Source of the DNA: Thiotrichales bacterium HSG1
GTDB lineage: Bacteria; Pseudomonadota; Gammaproteobacteria; Beggiatoales; Beggiatoaceae
Reading direction: 5' to 3'
Assembly: GCA_030378125.1 (NCBI GenBank)
Contig: JAUCGN010000043.1
Coordinates: forward strand, 1 to 10,826
Length of the DNA stretch: 10,826 nucleotides
A program made the position numbers and the translations under genes. Below are positions 1 through 6,936 of the stretch, one piece after another. A model generated the notes under the pieces. The model was given only the letters and a program-made list of their open reading frames with translations, was not told the origin of the DNA and did not search any database. Positions within the stretch are counted from its first letter, which is position 1. Each line of letters opens with the position of its first letter.

Positions 1-78
1 GGTTCTGCAATCATAGTGGTTGTTGTATTAAAATTGGTAGTGGGCTGGAACTATTTTGAAATTTACAAATATGCTTAA
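1..78 (+). CDS. Possible C-terminal end of a membrane protein (partial, enters from left edge)
   Basis: Frame 1 of the plus strand is open from the window edge to a TAA at 76-78, giving 25 residues. The first half is strongly hydrophobic (GSAIIVVVVLKLVVGW), as in a last transmembrane helix. It is followed by a short polar tail rich in Tyr (NYFEIYKYA). The base composition is more G-rich than the non-coding DNA that follows, and the stop codon abuts the hairpin element starting at 84. I cannot assign a family from 25 residues. A chance open frame of this length is also possible. A minus-strand reading offers an ATG at 14 with no ribosome binding site, which looks less likely. Confidence 0.35.
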   Translation, partial: GSAIIVVVVLKLVVGWNYFEIYKYA

Positions 79-83
79 ATATT

Positions 84-157
84 AGGTAGTCCTAAACTAA
101 ATAGTGGTAAACATAGTAGGTTTTTTGAGGTCATCACTACATTATTTAGGACTACTT
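84..157. repeat. Hairpin repeat element, copy 1
   Basis: This is an intergenic inverted repeat with a counterpart at 6602-6694. The outer arms are 13 nt (84-96 and 145-157), reading AGGTAGTCCTAAA on the left, and all positions pair if one G-T wobble is allowed. An inner TAGTG/CACTA pair (102-106 with 135-139) continues the stem, and a run of six T lies in the apical region (121-126). The 17 nt at 77-93, AAATATTAGGTAGTCCT, are identical in the second copy. The element sits between a rightward gene end (78) and a leftward gene end (258), so it could act as a bidirectional terminator here. The second copy is in a divergent region, so a mobile MITE-like or REP-like element fits better. Confidence 0.6.
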
Positions 158-257
158 AGCTGTATAATTTGATAGGTAATTAATATTTTTAGCTTTTGTC
201 AAGGCGTAATTTCTATTTATGGTTGTTTTTCGATCTTGTCAATTCGTTAAATCTTAT

Positions 258-887
258 TTAAGTCACTATTTGCAATTCATTTCTACGTATCTCTTCCAAA
301 CGGCTGATTAAATTGGAAGGACGGATATGAAAATAAGCCATTGTGCGACGACAAAATAAGCCAACATGGTTAGGAGCAATATGTTCTGGACAGGCGGTCA
401 TACACAAATTACACATCACACACTCAATAAATAGTTCACCAGCTTCTCTAAACTTGCCTTCCGCAGCTAATTCAACTCCACGTTGAACTTTAATACCTTT
501 GGGACATGATTCAGTGCAACCACCGCATTTTCTACAATTATTAGTCTCTGGGAAAACTTGGTGAAATTCGCTTTGCACATCCCAAGAATTTTGTATATCA
601 GTTAGCTGATATGAATGATGGGTGGGGGAAGGAAACTCCATAAATATAACCTGCATTCCTTCTTCCACAAAAGTTTGACAAGCCAATTGCATACTGACTT
701 CTTTATTATTTGCTTTGCGTACCATAATTCGACAGGAACCACACACTCCTTCCAAACAACCTATACCTTCTACTCTAGCATGACCAGCATGCCAGAATGC
801 TTGGATTACAGAAAATGAAGATGGTGCTTCTACCAATTCTCCATTTATATTAACGTTAACTAGTGTGTCTTTCATAAGTTTATCCAT
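258..887 (-). CDS. Ferredoxin-like electron-transfer protein with one [2Fe-2S] and two [4Fe-4S] sites (SdhB/FrdB-like architecture)
   Basis: This 209-residue protein resembles the iron-sulfur subunit of succinate dehydrogenase/fumarate reductase-type enzymes. The N-terminal half is a plant-type [2Fe-2S] ferredoxin domain with Cys44, Cys49, Cys52 and Cys70 (C-x4-C-x2-C-x17-C). The C-terminal half has two CxxCxxCxxxCP motifs (Cys118-128 and Cys156-166), so both distal sites look like [4Fe-4S] clusters. True SdhB normally has one [4Fe-4S] and one [3Fe-4S]. No membrane segment or signal peptide is seen, so it is probably cytoplasmic, passing electrons between a flavoprotein and another partner. 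No flavoprotein gene lies in the window. The start is uncertain: ATG at 887 has no clear ribosome binding site, while an internal ATG at 875 has GGA at a suitable distance. It lies 44 nt downstream of pheS on the same strand and may be co-transcribed. The architecture is clear; the substrate is unknown. Confidence 0.8.
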   Translation of the reverse strand: MDKLMKDTLVNVNINGELVEAPSSFSVIQAFWHAGHARVEGIGCLEGVCGSCRIMVRKANNKEVSMQLACQTFVEEGMQVIFMEFPSPTHHSYQLTDIQNSWDVQSEFHQVFPETNNCRKCGGCTESCPKGIKVQRGVELAAEGKFREAGELFIECVMCNLCMTACPEHIAPNHVGLFCRRTMAYFHIRPSNLISRLEEIRRNELQIVT

Positions 888-931
888 TATAATAATATTG
901 TGACAGGTCTGGTTATTGATTTATATATTCC

Positions 932-1952
<1,021 letters not shown>

Positions 1953-2018
1953 TATTATTTTTCTTGAGTAAATTATGATAGTTCTAAACGAAGATAATTT
2001 AAGGTATTACACAAATAT

Positions 2019-2048
2019 TGTATATTAACTTGTTTGGTATGGTTGCAA
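2019..2048 (-). promoter_or_regulatory. Candidate sigma-70 promoter for pheS
   Basis: On the minus strand, TTGCAA (2043-2048) and TATACA (2019-2024) are separated by 18 nt, each matching 4 of 6 consensus bases. Transcription would start roughly 60 nt upstream of the pheS ATG at 1952. In DNA this AT-rich, such matches occur by chance, so this is only a candidate. Confidence 0.25.
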
Positions 2049-2114
2049 TTAAAAACTTGTGTATTGCTAGTAATACGAATTTTGAATGATATATGTTTTA
2101 AGTTTAATAAGGAT

Positions 2115-2188
2115 TAACATATTGATAATAAAATTTTTTGTTATAAACAATTTATGATTATATTGATTTAATACTTGTCAATATGTTA
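2115..2188. repeat. Intergenic inverted repeat with TAACATATTGAYAA arms
   Basis: In the 361-nt gap between pheS and the repeat-protein gene, the left arm TAACATATTGATAA (2115-2128) pairs with the right arm TTGTCAATATGTTA (2175-2188). All 14 positions pair if one T-G wobble is allowed, with a 46-nt AT-rich loop. The right arm belongs to a motif, CTTGTCAATnyGTTA, that recurs at 235-249 and 4637-4651. Apart from this structure and a weak promoter candidate, I see no gene in 1953-2313. The function is unknown: it could be a small mobile element remnant, a regulator site or a stable RNA hairpin. Confidence 0.4.
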
Positions 2189-2313
2189 CCAAACTAAAAT
2201 CTGAGGATTAAGTACCAAAACACAAATTTTTGTATACATCAACTATTTAAAATATTGATTTTCTGTAATTTATGCTTCAGTACTTATTTCGTACAAGGTT
2301 ATGAAACCTGTAA

Positions 2314-4560
2314 TTATGATTCGGAAGGTTTGATAGGCTCAATTTTCAGGATAACTATAGTTTTTTTAGAACCAAGCTCTGTAGTATATTCCAACTGACT
2401 GCCATTCAAAATAATTTTCCGTTTAATAGTTCCTTCCACAGCTTTTTCCTGCATATCAAATTTAGGACGCAATTTATACTTTTGACCAGCATAAACAGCC
2501 TCAAATCCACCATCTGATTGTAAATCAATTTTTTCCAGTCCGGGGAAGTCTTGCTTAGCTTGTTTGATAAACTGATCTGGTTGTGGGACAGTAGGTTTAA
2601 ACTGCTGTGCAGAACCATCTTCATACACTACCCAACCCTCTTCATTTCCATCATTTTTAGCAACAAAATGAATTCCGGGTGCTAAATCAGGAGGTGGTGC
2701 AAGTACAAATGGATCAAATATACAAACTGTCTTGCGGTTTTTCAACTGAATAAAATTATCCCCTTGGTCACCAAAACTTACCTTATCCTCACCCACTAAA
2801 TCCACTATTTCCAATGGAGCTTTGGCTGTAGGAATCAAAGGTACTTTTTTACCATTTGGAGAAGTAATTTCATAAAATCCACCATCATTGTTTCCCAAAC
2901 CAGCTTTAGTTGGATCAGCCTGTTGCATTCCATCCAAGTTAGGTATAAATGCTAAACCCACTCCTTCATATTCGTCTGAACCAAATACTTCTAAAATACC
3001 AGATTTATTTTGATTGAAATGAAATTGTGGTAATTTTGCTGCAGCTAAACCATTATTTAGCTCACTCAACATACTGTTGCCTGTTCCACCTATACCAAAA
3101 CCTTTACTAAAATCCTGTGTTTTTGGAATTGGTAAATCAAAATTGGCCACCATTTCTGGTAAAACTAGAGGAGTTCCTACAGTGGGTGTTATGTTTCCAC
3201 TTTTTGGATCAACATTCCAACCTTTAGGAATTAAATCCATCATTTCCGCAGGAACAATTTTTTTAATGTCAACGTTAACTAACATTCTAGCTTTATGCTT
3301 ATCTGAAAGTTGCTGAAAAGCTTCTCTATCTAGGTGTTTAAAATGTTTAGCAGTCAAACCGTGAATAGCATCATTTTGCAATGGTTCCAAATGAGATGCA
3401 TCAAAACCGGCAACAACCTCAGGAGCGACATTACTAACATGGTCTGCGGTAAAACCAGCAATTGCTTCTGGCATTATATGAGGAATTTGCTCTTTCGTGG
3501 CACCAGTCATGGACTTACCGTCAATGTTTGCAATATGTTCAGCAGTTAAACCAGCCATAGCTGTTTTTGGAGTTTTAGCAATATGTTCAGCAGTTAAACC
3601 AGCCATAGAAGTTGGTTGGCTATTCTTAATATGCTCTAACAATAAACCATCAAATGCTTCGGATGGTAAATTATTTAAATGTTCCTTAGTCATAGTGACT
3701 ACTTCTGCTGGAGGCAAATTAGCCATATGTTCTTTATTCACACCACCCATTGACTTTGGAGGCATTTTAGCAATATGTTCTTTAGTTATGCCACCCATTG
3801 CTTCATGAGGTAGTTTACTAACATGTTCTTTGGTCATGCCACCCATTGCTTCATGAGGCAATTTACCAACATGCTCTTTGGTCATTCCACCCATTGCTTC
3901 ATGAGGTAATTTACCAACATGCTCTTTGGTCATACCACCCATTGCTTCATGGGGTAGTTTACCAACATGCTCTTTAGTCATACCACCCATTGCTTCATGG
4001 GGTAGTTTACCTACATGTTCTTTAGTCATGCCACCCATAGCTTCATGGGGTAGTTTACCTACATGCTCTTTGCTCATACCACCCATAGACTCTGGATTAA
4101 ATTCAGCAATCTGTTCGGGAGTTAATTTAGTGAATTCTTCTGGAGGTGGCGGTTCGTTACCTTCTGGTATAGGAGGCTTATCACCTTCTGGTATGGGAGG
4201 CTTATCACCTTCTGGTATGGGAGGTTTGTCACCTTCTGGTATGGGAGGTTTGTCACCTTCTGGTATGGGAGGTTTGTCACCTTCTGGTATGGGAGGTTTA
4301 TCACCTTCTGGTATGGGAGGTTTGTCACCTTCTGGTATGGGAGGTTTGTCACCTTCTGGTATGGGAGGTTTGTCACCTTCTGGTATGGGAGGTTTGTCAC
4401 CTTCTGGTATGGGAGGTTTGTCACCTTCTGGTATGGGAGGTTTGTTACCTTCTGGTATAGTAGGTTTGTCACCTTCTGGTAGAGGAGTATTTCCCACACT
4501 TAATGGACTATAACCAGCTAAAACTGTCATTATAGCAATAGCAATTATTTTATTTTTCAT
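2314..4560 (-). CDS. Exported protein with two tandem repeat arrays and a unique C-terminal domain
   Basis: A 748-residue protein I do not recognise by function. I chose ATG at 4560 because it begins a classic signal peptide (MKNKIIAIAIMTVLAG, cleavage likely near SVG-N, residues 23/24) and has AGG about 9 nt upstream. An in-frame ATG at 4611 would put 17 unrelated residues in front. Residues 28-139 are 14 copies of PEGDKPPI, a Pro-rich acidic/basic spacer likely to be extended. Residues 146-417 are 17 copies of a 16-residue unit, consensus hydrophobic-T-x-E-H-hydrophobic-x-x-L-P-x-x-A-M-x-G. Units 2-7 are almost identical and later units diverge. The remaining roughly 325 residues are non-repetitive, with Gly/Asn/Asp-rich stretches (GLGNNDGGFYEIT), a single Cys (TVCIFDPF) and a likely beta-rich end. 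The layout of signal, stalk, helical repeats and terminal domain suggests a periplasmic or surface protein, by inference. The signal end reads LAGY, one base from a lipobox LAGC. No terminator was found downstream. Confidence 0.85.
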   Translation of the reverse strand: MKNKIIAIAIMTVLAGYSPLSVGNTPLPEGDKPTIPEGNKPPIPEGDKPPIPEGDKPPIPEGDKPPIPEGDKPPIPEGDKPPIPEGDKPPIPEGDKPPIPEGDKPPIPEGDKPPIPEGDKPPIPEGDKPPIPEGNEPPPPEEFTKLTPEQIAEFNPESMGGMSKEHVGKLPHEAMGGMTKEHVGKLPHEAMGGMTKEHVGKLPHEAMGGMTKEHVGKLPHEAMGGMTKEHVGKLPHEAMGGMTKEHVSKLPHEAMGGITKEHIAKMPPKSMGGVNKEHMANLPPAEVVTMTKEHLNNLPSEAFDGLLLEHIKNSQPTSMAGLTAEHIAKTPKTAMAGLTAEHIANIDGKSMTGATKEQIPHIMPEAIAGFTADHVSNVAPEVVAGFDASHLEPLQNDAIHGLTAKHFKHLDREAFQQLSDKHKARMLVNVDIKKIVPAEMMDLIPKGWNVDPKSGNITPTVGTPLVLPEMVANFDLPIPKTQDFSKGFGIGGTGNSMLSELNNGLAAAKLPQFHFNQNKSGILEVFGSDEYEGVGLAFIPNLDGMQQADPTKAGLGNNDGGFYEITSPNGKKVPLIPTAKAPLEIVDLVGEDKVSFGDQGDNFIQLKNRKTVCIFDPFVLAPPPDLAPGIHFVAKNDGNEEGWVVYEDGSAQQFKPTVPQPDQFIKQAKQDFPGLEKIDLQSDGGFEAVYAGQKYKLRPKFDMQEKAVEGTIKRKIILNGSQLEYTTELGSKKTIVILKIEPIKPSES
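3310..4125 (-). repeat. Tandem array of 17 x 48 bp (16-residue units) within the repeat protein
   Basis: Exact 48-nt spacing is seen between successive HEA-encoding sites (3800, 3848, 3896, 3944, 3992, 4040, 4088). Units 2-7 (4.0-3.8 kb) are nearly identical in protein and DNA, while units toward 3310 keep only the E-H, hydrophobic and Gly positions. This gradient indicates that recent duplication acted at the N-terminal side. The period of 48 nt preserves the frame, so copy-number change would lengthen or shorten the protein without truncating it. Confidence 0.9.
4144..4479 (-). repeat. Tandem array of 14 x 24 bp (PEGDKPPI units) within the repeat protein
   Basis: The plus-strand string CCTTCTGG recurs every 24 nt from 4160 to 4472, giving 14 units. 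Eleven encode PEGDKPPI exactly. The first two (PEGDKPTI, PEGNKPPI) and the last (PEGNEPPP) are variants, so the edges are the most diverged. The few DNA differences in the core are mostly synonymous (CTTATC/TTTGTC), pointing to recent expansion by slippage or unequal recombination. Confidence 0.95.
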
Positions 4561-4615
4561 AATTTGGAACCTATATATTGAATACATGTTCTTGGGAAGC
4601 AAACATTGCATTTAA

Positions 4616-4644
4616 ATTGTTTCATAAAAATATCGCCTTGTCAA
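4616..4644 (-). promoter_or_regulatory. Candidate sigma-70 promoter for the repeat-protein gene
   Basis: On the minus strand a perfect -35 hexamer TTGACA (4639-4644) lies 17 nt from AACAAT (4616-4621, 4 of 6 to the -10 consensus). Transcription would start near 4609 and leave a leader of about 50 nt before the ATG at 4560, which supports the downstream start over ATG 4611. The -35 lies inside the recurrent motif CTTGTCAATnyGTTA (plus-strand reading) also found at 235 and 2174. Confidence 0.45.
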
Positions 4645-4739
4645 TGTGTTAAGTCCTACTATTTATGTATTTTTTGTCTGGATTTATAGTGAAAGTATTA
4701 TTGCGTTTAAATATGTAGATGTATCAGCACATCAAGTTT

Positions 4740-5702
4740 TTATTCAATTCCAAATTTTAAGTTATCTTTTTCCAAAGCAGTCAACAAATTTTGCATATCA
4801 TCTGGTAAAGGAACAGTCCACTGTATAAATTCTTTACTACTCGGATGAATAAATCCTAATTGTTCGGCATGCAAAGCCTGACGTGGAAATTGGCGAAGTG
4901 TTGTTTTAAATTCATCACTACTTTTAGGCGGAATCCGTAAACGCCCACCATATACAGAATCACCCAATATTGGATAGTTTTTATAAGCCATATGAACTCT
5001 GATTTGATGAGTACGACCGGTCTCTAATTGAACTCGTATTGCCGTATGGTTTCGATAACGATGTATGACACGATAGTGAGTTATTGCAGTTTTACCACTT
5101 TCTGTGACTGCCATGCGAGTGCGATGCACATGATGTCTACCAACAGGGGCATCTATTGTACTGCCAGCTACCATTACCCCATTAACAAATGCTTGATATT
5201 TTCTAACAAATTCCCTGTTTTGCAACTGAGTCACTAAACTATTATGAGACGATATGTTACGAGCCACTACCAAAATTCCACTAGTATCTTTATCCAATCT
5301 ATGGATGATTCCAGCCCTTGGCAATTGTTCTAATTCTGGAGCATAGTACAACAAGGCATTAACTAAAGTTTTATCTTGATTACCAGTTCCCGGATGTACA
5401 ACTAATCCAGCTGGTTTATTAACCACTAGCAAGTCTGCATCTTCATAAACTACATTTAATTTTAACGATTGTGGTTGCCAAGTAACCTCTTTTGTTAGTT
5501 GAGCCGTGAGTTGTATGTGTTCACCACCTTTTAACTTATCTTTACCACGCAACTTAACATTATCAACTGACACCAATCCTTCTTTAATCCATTGTTGTAA
5601 TCTAGCTCTTGAATAAGATGGAAATAATTTTGCTAAAGCTTTATCTAGTCGATAACCAACCATATCAAAAGGTATTTCTACATTAAACTGTTCTGTAGTC
5701 AT
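4740..5702 (-). CDS. rluD: 23S rRNA pseudouridine synthase RluD
   Basis: Cytoplasmic enzyme of the RluA/RluD family. E. coli RluD makes pseudouridines 1911, 1915 and 1917 in helix 69 of 23S rRNA. The 320-residue product matches the family length (326 in E. coli). An S4 RNA-binding domain occupies about residues 15-70 (YRLDKALAKLFPSYSRARLQ), followed by the catalytic domain with VVNKPAGLVVHPG (94-105). The active-site motif is GIIHRLDKDTSGILVVARN, with catalytic Asp137, and RTHQIRVHM and LHAEQLGFIHP lie further on. S4 domain plus this motif and length favour RluD over RluA (no S4) or RluC. The usual neighbours bamD and pgeF are absent, so it appears monocistronic. The ribosome binding site before ATG 5702 is weak (GG only). 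Confidence 0.92.
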   Translation of the reverse strand: MTTEQFNVEIPFDMVGYRLDKALAKLFPSYSRARLQQWIKEGLVSVDNVKLRGKDKLKGGEHIQLTAQLTKEVTWQPQSLKLNVVYEDADLLVVNKPAGLVVHPGTGNQDKTLVNALLYYAPELEQLPRAGIIHRLDKDTSGILVVARNISSHNSLVTQLQNREFVRKYQAFVNGVMVAGSTIDAPVGRHHVHRTRMAVTESGKTAITHYRVIHRYRNHTAIRVQLETGRTHQIRVHMAYKNYPILGDSVYGGRLRIPPKSSDEFKTTLRQFPRQALHAEQLGFIHPSSKEFIQWTVPLPDDMQNLLTALEKDNLKFGIE

Positions 5703-5911
5703 AAAGTACCAATTCCATTTTAGGATTCAGGATTTAATAAATGCAGGTTTTATCTTGCCATAACTTAACATATTTACAAAAGTTAAAAAACATTATTCTT
5801 AATAAATTCAATAATGTATGACAATTTATATTTATAGGTTTTTAGTTAGAGGGCGATAGGAGCTAAGTTAGAAATTTACCAAATAAGAATAGTTTTTCAG
5901 ATAAATTATGC

Positions 5912-5979
5912 TGGCCAAAAGACCTGACAAGTATGAGAACTTTTATTTTTATGAAAAGCAACAGCAGATCTTTAGGCCA
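5912..5979. repeat. 68-nt intergenic hairpin between the DsrC-like gene and rluD
   Basis: In the 315-nt gap 5703-6017, TGGCCAAAAGACCTG (5912-5926) is complementary to CAGATCTTTAGGCCA (5965-5979) at 13 of 15 positions. A small inner CTTTT/AAAAG stem lies in the loop. It begins 39 nt after the stop codon of the DsrC-like gene on the minus strand, so it may protect or end that transcript. No T-run follows directly, so it is not a textbook intrinsic terminator. The outer GGCC arms are GC-rich against an AT-rich surround. I see no gene in this gap. Confidence 0.4.
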
Positions 5980-6017
5980 ATTAGGTTAGTACTACCCACA
6001 ATCAGTATTCCTAAACC

Positions 6018-6362
6018 CTAATAACCACCTTTACGTTTACTTTCTGGTAATCCAGCTATCTTTCCAGCTTGTTTGGAAGGACCAGCTGGAAACAATTCAT
6101 ATATAGCTTTGGCATCCACTTTTTTATCACCCCAAGTGGTTTGCATAACCTTAGTCATTTTACGCATATTTGGCTGATTACCAGCATTATTGATATACTC
6201 ATCACGCAGATAATTAATAACATCCCAATGTCGCTGAGTTACATCTTCAATGCCTTCTTGTGCCGCAATAGCCTTAGCGACATCCTCGCTCCAATCATCT
6301 ATTTCAACCAAATAACCGTTAGCATCGGATTCTACCGTGTTACCATCAATTTCATATGCCAT
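6018..6362 (-). CDS. DsrC/TusE-family protein lacking all cysteines (RspA-like)
   Basis: A 114-residue protein of the DsrC/TusE family, whose members carry sulfur as persulfide or trisulfide on C-terminal cysteines in dissimilatory sulfur metabolism (DsrC) or tRNA 2-thiolation (TusE). Family signatures are visible: an N-terminal DxxGYLVEIDDWSEDVA segment, HWDVINYLRDEY (45-56), and a C-terminal YELFPAGPSKQAGKIAGLP (88-106). Where DsrC has CysA (QACKIAGLP) this protein has Gly100, and at the penultimate CysB position it has Gly113 in a longer tail (ESKRKGGY). There is no Cys anywhere, so it cannot act as a canonical sulfur carrier. Cysteine-free homologues in sulfur oxidisers have been called RspA and proposed to be regulatory. 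ATG 6362 has a good ribosome binding site (AGGA, about 8 nt upstream). It stands alone, with no dsr or tus genes nearby. Family assignment is firm; the role is inferred. Confidence 0.85.
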   Translation of the reverse strand: MAYEIDGNTVESDANGYLVEIDDWSEDVAKAIAAQEGIEDVTQRHWDVINYLRDEYINNAGNQPNMRKMTKVMQTTWGDKKVDAKAIYELFPAGPSKQAGKIAGLPESKRKGGY

Positions 6363-6416
6363 ATTTTTATCCTAGATTATCAAATTATGTTAAACATAAA
6401 TCAGTAGTATATATTG

Positions 6417-6446
6417 ATATAACGAGGCACATCATCGTAAAATCAA
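6417..6446 (-). promoter_or_regulatory. Candidate promoter for the DsrC-like gene
   Basis: On the minus strand TTGATT (6441-6446) and TTATAT (6417-6422) are 18 nt apart, about 55 nt upstream of the ATG at 6362. Both match the sigma-70 consensus partially (4 of 6 for each hexamer). AT-richness makes chance matches common. Confidence 0.3.
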
Positions 6447-6601
6447 CACATCCTACACGAGTTTTTTCACATTTATAGATCACATATTTTAAGTAACAAT
6501 GTACTGTACAAAGTTAAAATATGCCAATTGCTTATTATATCATGGCTGTTTAGGATATTCACAAAAAGATTAAAATAAAGGTATTTTTTTGATAAAATAT
6601 T

Positions 6602-6694
6602 AGGTAGTCCTGCAATGTATAGTGATAAATCTATTAATTATTTAATATTTAACAGTTTTTTTTAGAACAAACACTATTCTGTGCAGGACTAGCA
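6602..6694. repeat. Hairpin repeat element, copy 2
   Basis: Counterpart of the element at 84-157, placed in the 574-nt intergenic space (6363-6936) between divergent genes. The outer arms TAGTCCTGCA (6605-6614) and TGCAGGACTA (6682-6691) pair perfectly over 10 bp. An inner TAGTG/CACTA pair (6620-6624 with 6672-6676) and an apical run of eight T (6656-6663) match the plan of copy 1. The left flank AAATATTAGGTAGTCCT (6595-6611) is identical to 77-93. Stem positions 8-9 differ but remain paired: AA/TT in copy 1 and GC/GC in copy 2. Beyond this element and the leader at 6864-6909, the intergenic stretch shows nothing recognisable. Confidence 0.6.
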
Positions 6695-6863
6695 AATTTT
6701 GAAAGCTGTCTGGTTTCGGGTTTATTACTATTTAGTTTTTATTATGCGTAACTTCAGTTATAAATATAAAAAATTGGTATGAGTATAGTAGATAGTTACA
6801 AAATTCCTATAATTATTGTACCTAAATGATGTAATGATGTATCATTCTAAATCATAAAGTATA

Positions 6864-6909
6864 GGTTAGGTAGGAAATGGGATTAAACCAATGATTGTAC
6901 CTACTAGCC
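6864..6909 (+). promoter_or_regulatory. Candidate structured leader upstream of the antiporter gene
   Basis: GGTTAGGTAGG (6864-6874) pairs with CCTACTAGCC (6900-6909) as a 10-bp stem with one bulged G and one G-T wobble. The 25-nt loop contains a small TGG/CCA stem. A perfect palindrome TGTAATTACA and a T-run follow, then a GAG ribosome binding site and ATG 6937. CCTCC at the 3' foot of the stem is anti-Shine-Dalgarno-like. A regulatory leader or riboswitch-like RNA before an ion antiporter is plausible, but I recognise no known class. Confidence 0.3.
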
Positions 6910-6936
6910 TCCTGTAATTACATTTTTGAGAAAATT

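Noticed and set aside
2297..2313. AGGTT/AACCT hairpin after the repeat-protein stop codon
   Set aside because: It is a short stem without a following T-tract. It is too weak to call a terminator.
4144..4479. Possible CRISPR array, because of regular 24-bp repeats
   Set aside because: Units are contiguous with no spacers and encode an in-frame peptide repeat.
3926..4513. Long open frames on the plus strand and in another minus frame across the Pro-rich and 16-residue arrays
   Set aside because: Repeat periods of 24 and 48 nt are multiples of three, so all frames without a stop in one unit stay open. They are shadows of the repeat protein and lack starts with ribosome binding sites.
4651..4700. 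Possible third copy of the TAGTCCT hairpin element (AAGTCCTACTATTTATG, then a T-run)
   Set aside because: There is no right arm resembling AGGACTA and the shared flank is missing, so the similarity is too partial.
4718..4733. GATGT/ACATC hairpin just after rluD as an intrinsic terminator
   Set aside because: The stem is only 5 bp and no T-run follows on the minus strand.
6464..6486. CRP/FNR-like site (TCACATTTATAGATCACA)
   Set aside because: The two TGTGA-like halves are in direct rather than inverted orientation, so it does not form a CRP or FNR palindrome.
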